The position numbers and the translations under genes were made by a program. 64,000 bases of DNA from Duganella zoogloeoides (lineage in GTDB: Bacteria > Pseudomonadota > Gammaproteobacteria > Burkholderiales > Burkholderiaceae_D): positions 3,844,001-3,908,000 of the forward strand of contig NZ_CP140152.1 in NCBI RefSeq assembly GCF_034479515.1. The letters run 5' to 3'. Of this stretch, positions 63,322 to 64,000 are shown in pieces. The notes under the pieces were generated by a model. That model was not told the origin of the DNA, made no database searches, and saw only the letters and a program-made list of their open reading frames with translations. Each line of letters begins with the position of its first letter. The stretch's first letter is position 1.

Positions 63322-63853
63322 CGCGCGCTTTTTGCGCGGCCTTGGTCTTGCCGGCGCGGGAAGGCATGTGACACAGGCCGCAGACGTAGCTGCCGTGCAG
63401 GTCCATGGCGTTGACCACGAATTTGCCCTGGCATTTATTGCACGGCGCGGTTTCCAGCATCTTGCTGCTGAAGAAGCGCACCAGGGTCCAGGCGCGGGTG
63501 AGCGACAGCAGCGGCTCTTCGCCCGGGGCCGGCGGCATTTGTTCGAGGTACAGCTGGTAAGCCTTCATCACGGCCTGGATGCCGGAAGCGCCAGCGTGGG
63601 TGACCAGGAACTGGTGGATATTGATGAACAGCGAGGAATGAATGTTCGGCTGCCAGGTCAGGAACCAGTCGGTCGAAAACGGCAGCATGCCTTTCGGTGG
63701 CGACACACCGCGCAGCTCTTTATAGAGCTTGAGCAGGCGCTCGCGCGACAGCGACACTTCCGATTCCAGCAACTGCAGGCGTGCGCCCAGTTGGATCAGT
63801 TCGATTGCCAGCTGGATTTCCTGGGCTTCGGAGACTACGCTTTTCTTGGTCAT
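63284..63853 (-). CDS. flhC: Flagellar master regulator FlhC
   Basis: FlhC with FlhD forms the FlhD4C2 activator of flagellar class II promoters. The 189-residue protein begins [20 protein letters not shown], has [27 protein letters not shown], a WFLTWQ segment and a four-cysteine zinc site (CNKCQ...CGLC, about residues 138-161). The ATG 63853 is chosen over a longer upstream frame because it matches the family N-terminus. It is 43 bases after flhD. Confidence 0.94.
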   Translation of the reverse strand: MTKKSVVSEAQEIQLAIELIQLGARLQLLESEVSLSRERLLKLYKELRGVSPPKGMLPFSTDWFLTWQPNIHSSLFINIHQFLVTHAGASGIQAVMKAYQLYLEQMPPAPGEEPLLSLTRAWTLVRFFSSKMLETAPCNKCQGKFVVNAMDLHGSYVCGLCHMPSRAGKTKAAQKARDAELADADALAA

Positions 63854-63896
63854 GATCTGGGCTCCCGGCTGCTGATAGATAAGGTAATAAAGCGAA

Positions 63897-64000
63897 TTAC
63901 GCGATTTCTTCAACGGCCTGGCCGGCCATCAGGATGGCGGCGTGCGACTGCGCCAGGTTGCGGTCTTTATTATAGTTGGTCAGCATCGACAGGATGGCGC
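63897..64000 (-). CDS. flhD: Flagellar master regulator FlhD (C-terminal part only)
   Basis: The 5' part lies beyond the right edge. Reading the minus strand, the last ~34 residues are [20 protein letters not shown] then [12 protein letters not shown] and TAA, matching the FlhD C-terminus in length and text. It is followed by flhC, completing the flhDC pair. Confidence 0.85.
   Translation of the reverse strand, partial: AILSMLTNYNKDRNLAQSHAAILMAGQAVEEIA

Overview
The window is high-GC chromosomal DNA of a flagellated betaproteobacterium, most likely Oxalobacteraceae (Massilia/Duganella/Janthinobacterium type). This is inferred from an EF-P carrying Arg32 together with its rhamnosyltransferase EarP, FlhDC feeding a motAB-che operon, the DUF3460-scpA-panC order, an ADP-forming acyl-CoA synthetase/GNAT fusion, and overall protein character. 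I see no rRNA, CRISPR array, phage or intact insertion sequence. Most of the window is core genome with small accessory patches.

Layout. 1-16.9 kb: an EAL/HDOD signalling protein (cut by the left edge), rlmJ with a long basic tail, isocitrate lyase, a divergent MFS/AraC pair, clpB with a clear sigma-32 promoter, moaE coupled to a DUF349 gene, an acyl-CoA synthetase/GNAT fusion and a DUF2804 gene. 17-25.4 kb: sbcD-sbcC, a SprA-type HExxH protein, a small zinc-ribbon protein, an orphan 309-residue protein and a class I methyltransferase. 25.4-28.4 kb: initiator tRNA, two overlapping small unknown genes in visibly less GC-rich DNA, a Tat-exported phosphoesterase and a 74-residue protein. 28.4-34.5 kb: dbpA, a second divergent MFS/AraC pair, an unknown protein with a faint primase-like motif, and an amidase. 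34.6-39.1 kb: a translation block of efp, earP, eight tRNA genes (five Glu, three Ala) and gltX. 39.1-45.5 kb: a divergent DSD1-family PLP lyase and ornithine-cyclodeaminase-family gene, apbC/mrp divergent from metG, then a twice-repeated 83-bp hairpin element that runs into the start codon of a GNAT gene. 45.5-50.3 kb: secreted polyhydroxyalkanoate depolymerase, small exported protein, DUF3460-scpA-panC. 50.4-64 kb, all on the minus strand: the flagellar/chemotaxis block, transcribed flhD-flhC-methyltransferase-motA-motB-cheZ-like-cheY-cheA-cheW-mcp-cheR-cheD-cheB-cheY, then an HDOD protein.

How genes work together. FlhDC should activate the flagellar and chemotaxis genes downstream of it. 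The receptor ends in a CheR-tether-like xWxxF pentapeptide and is followed directly by cheR. CheD and the CheZ-like protein share a G-acidic-I-acidic-LF tail, and CheA carries three GYGFF motifs in its linker, which together suggest short-peptide docking. EF-P and EarP form a modification pair, and five tRNA-Glu genes lie directly downstream of gltX on the same strand.

The most unusual feature is the tandem hairpin element at 44841-45006. Each copy encodes a nearly identical 26-28 residue micro-ORF, and each micro-ORF overlaps the next start codon as ATGA, so metG, two micro-ORFs and the GNAT gene could be read as a termination-reinitiation chain.
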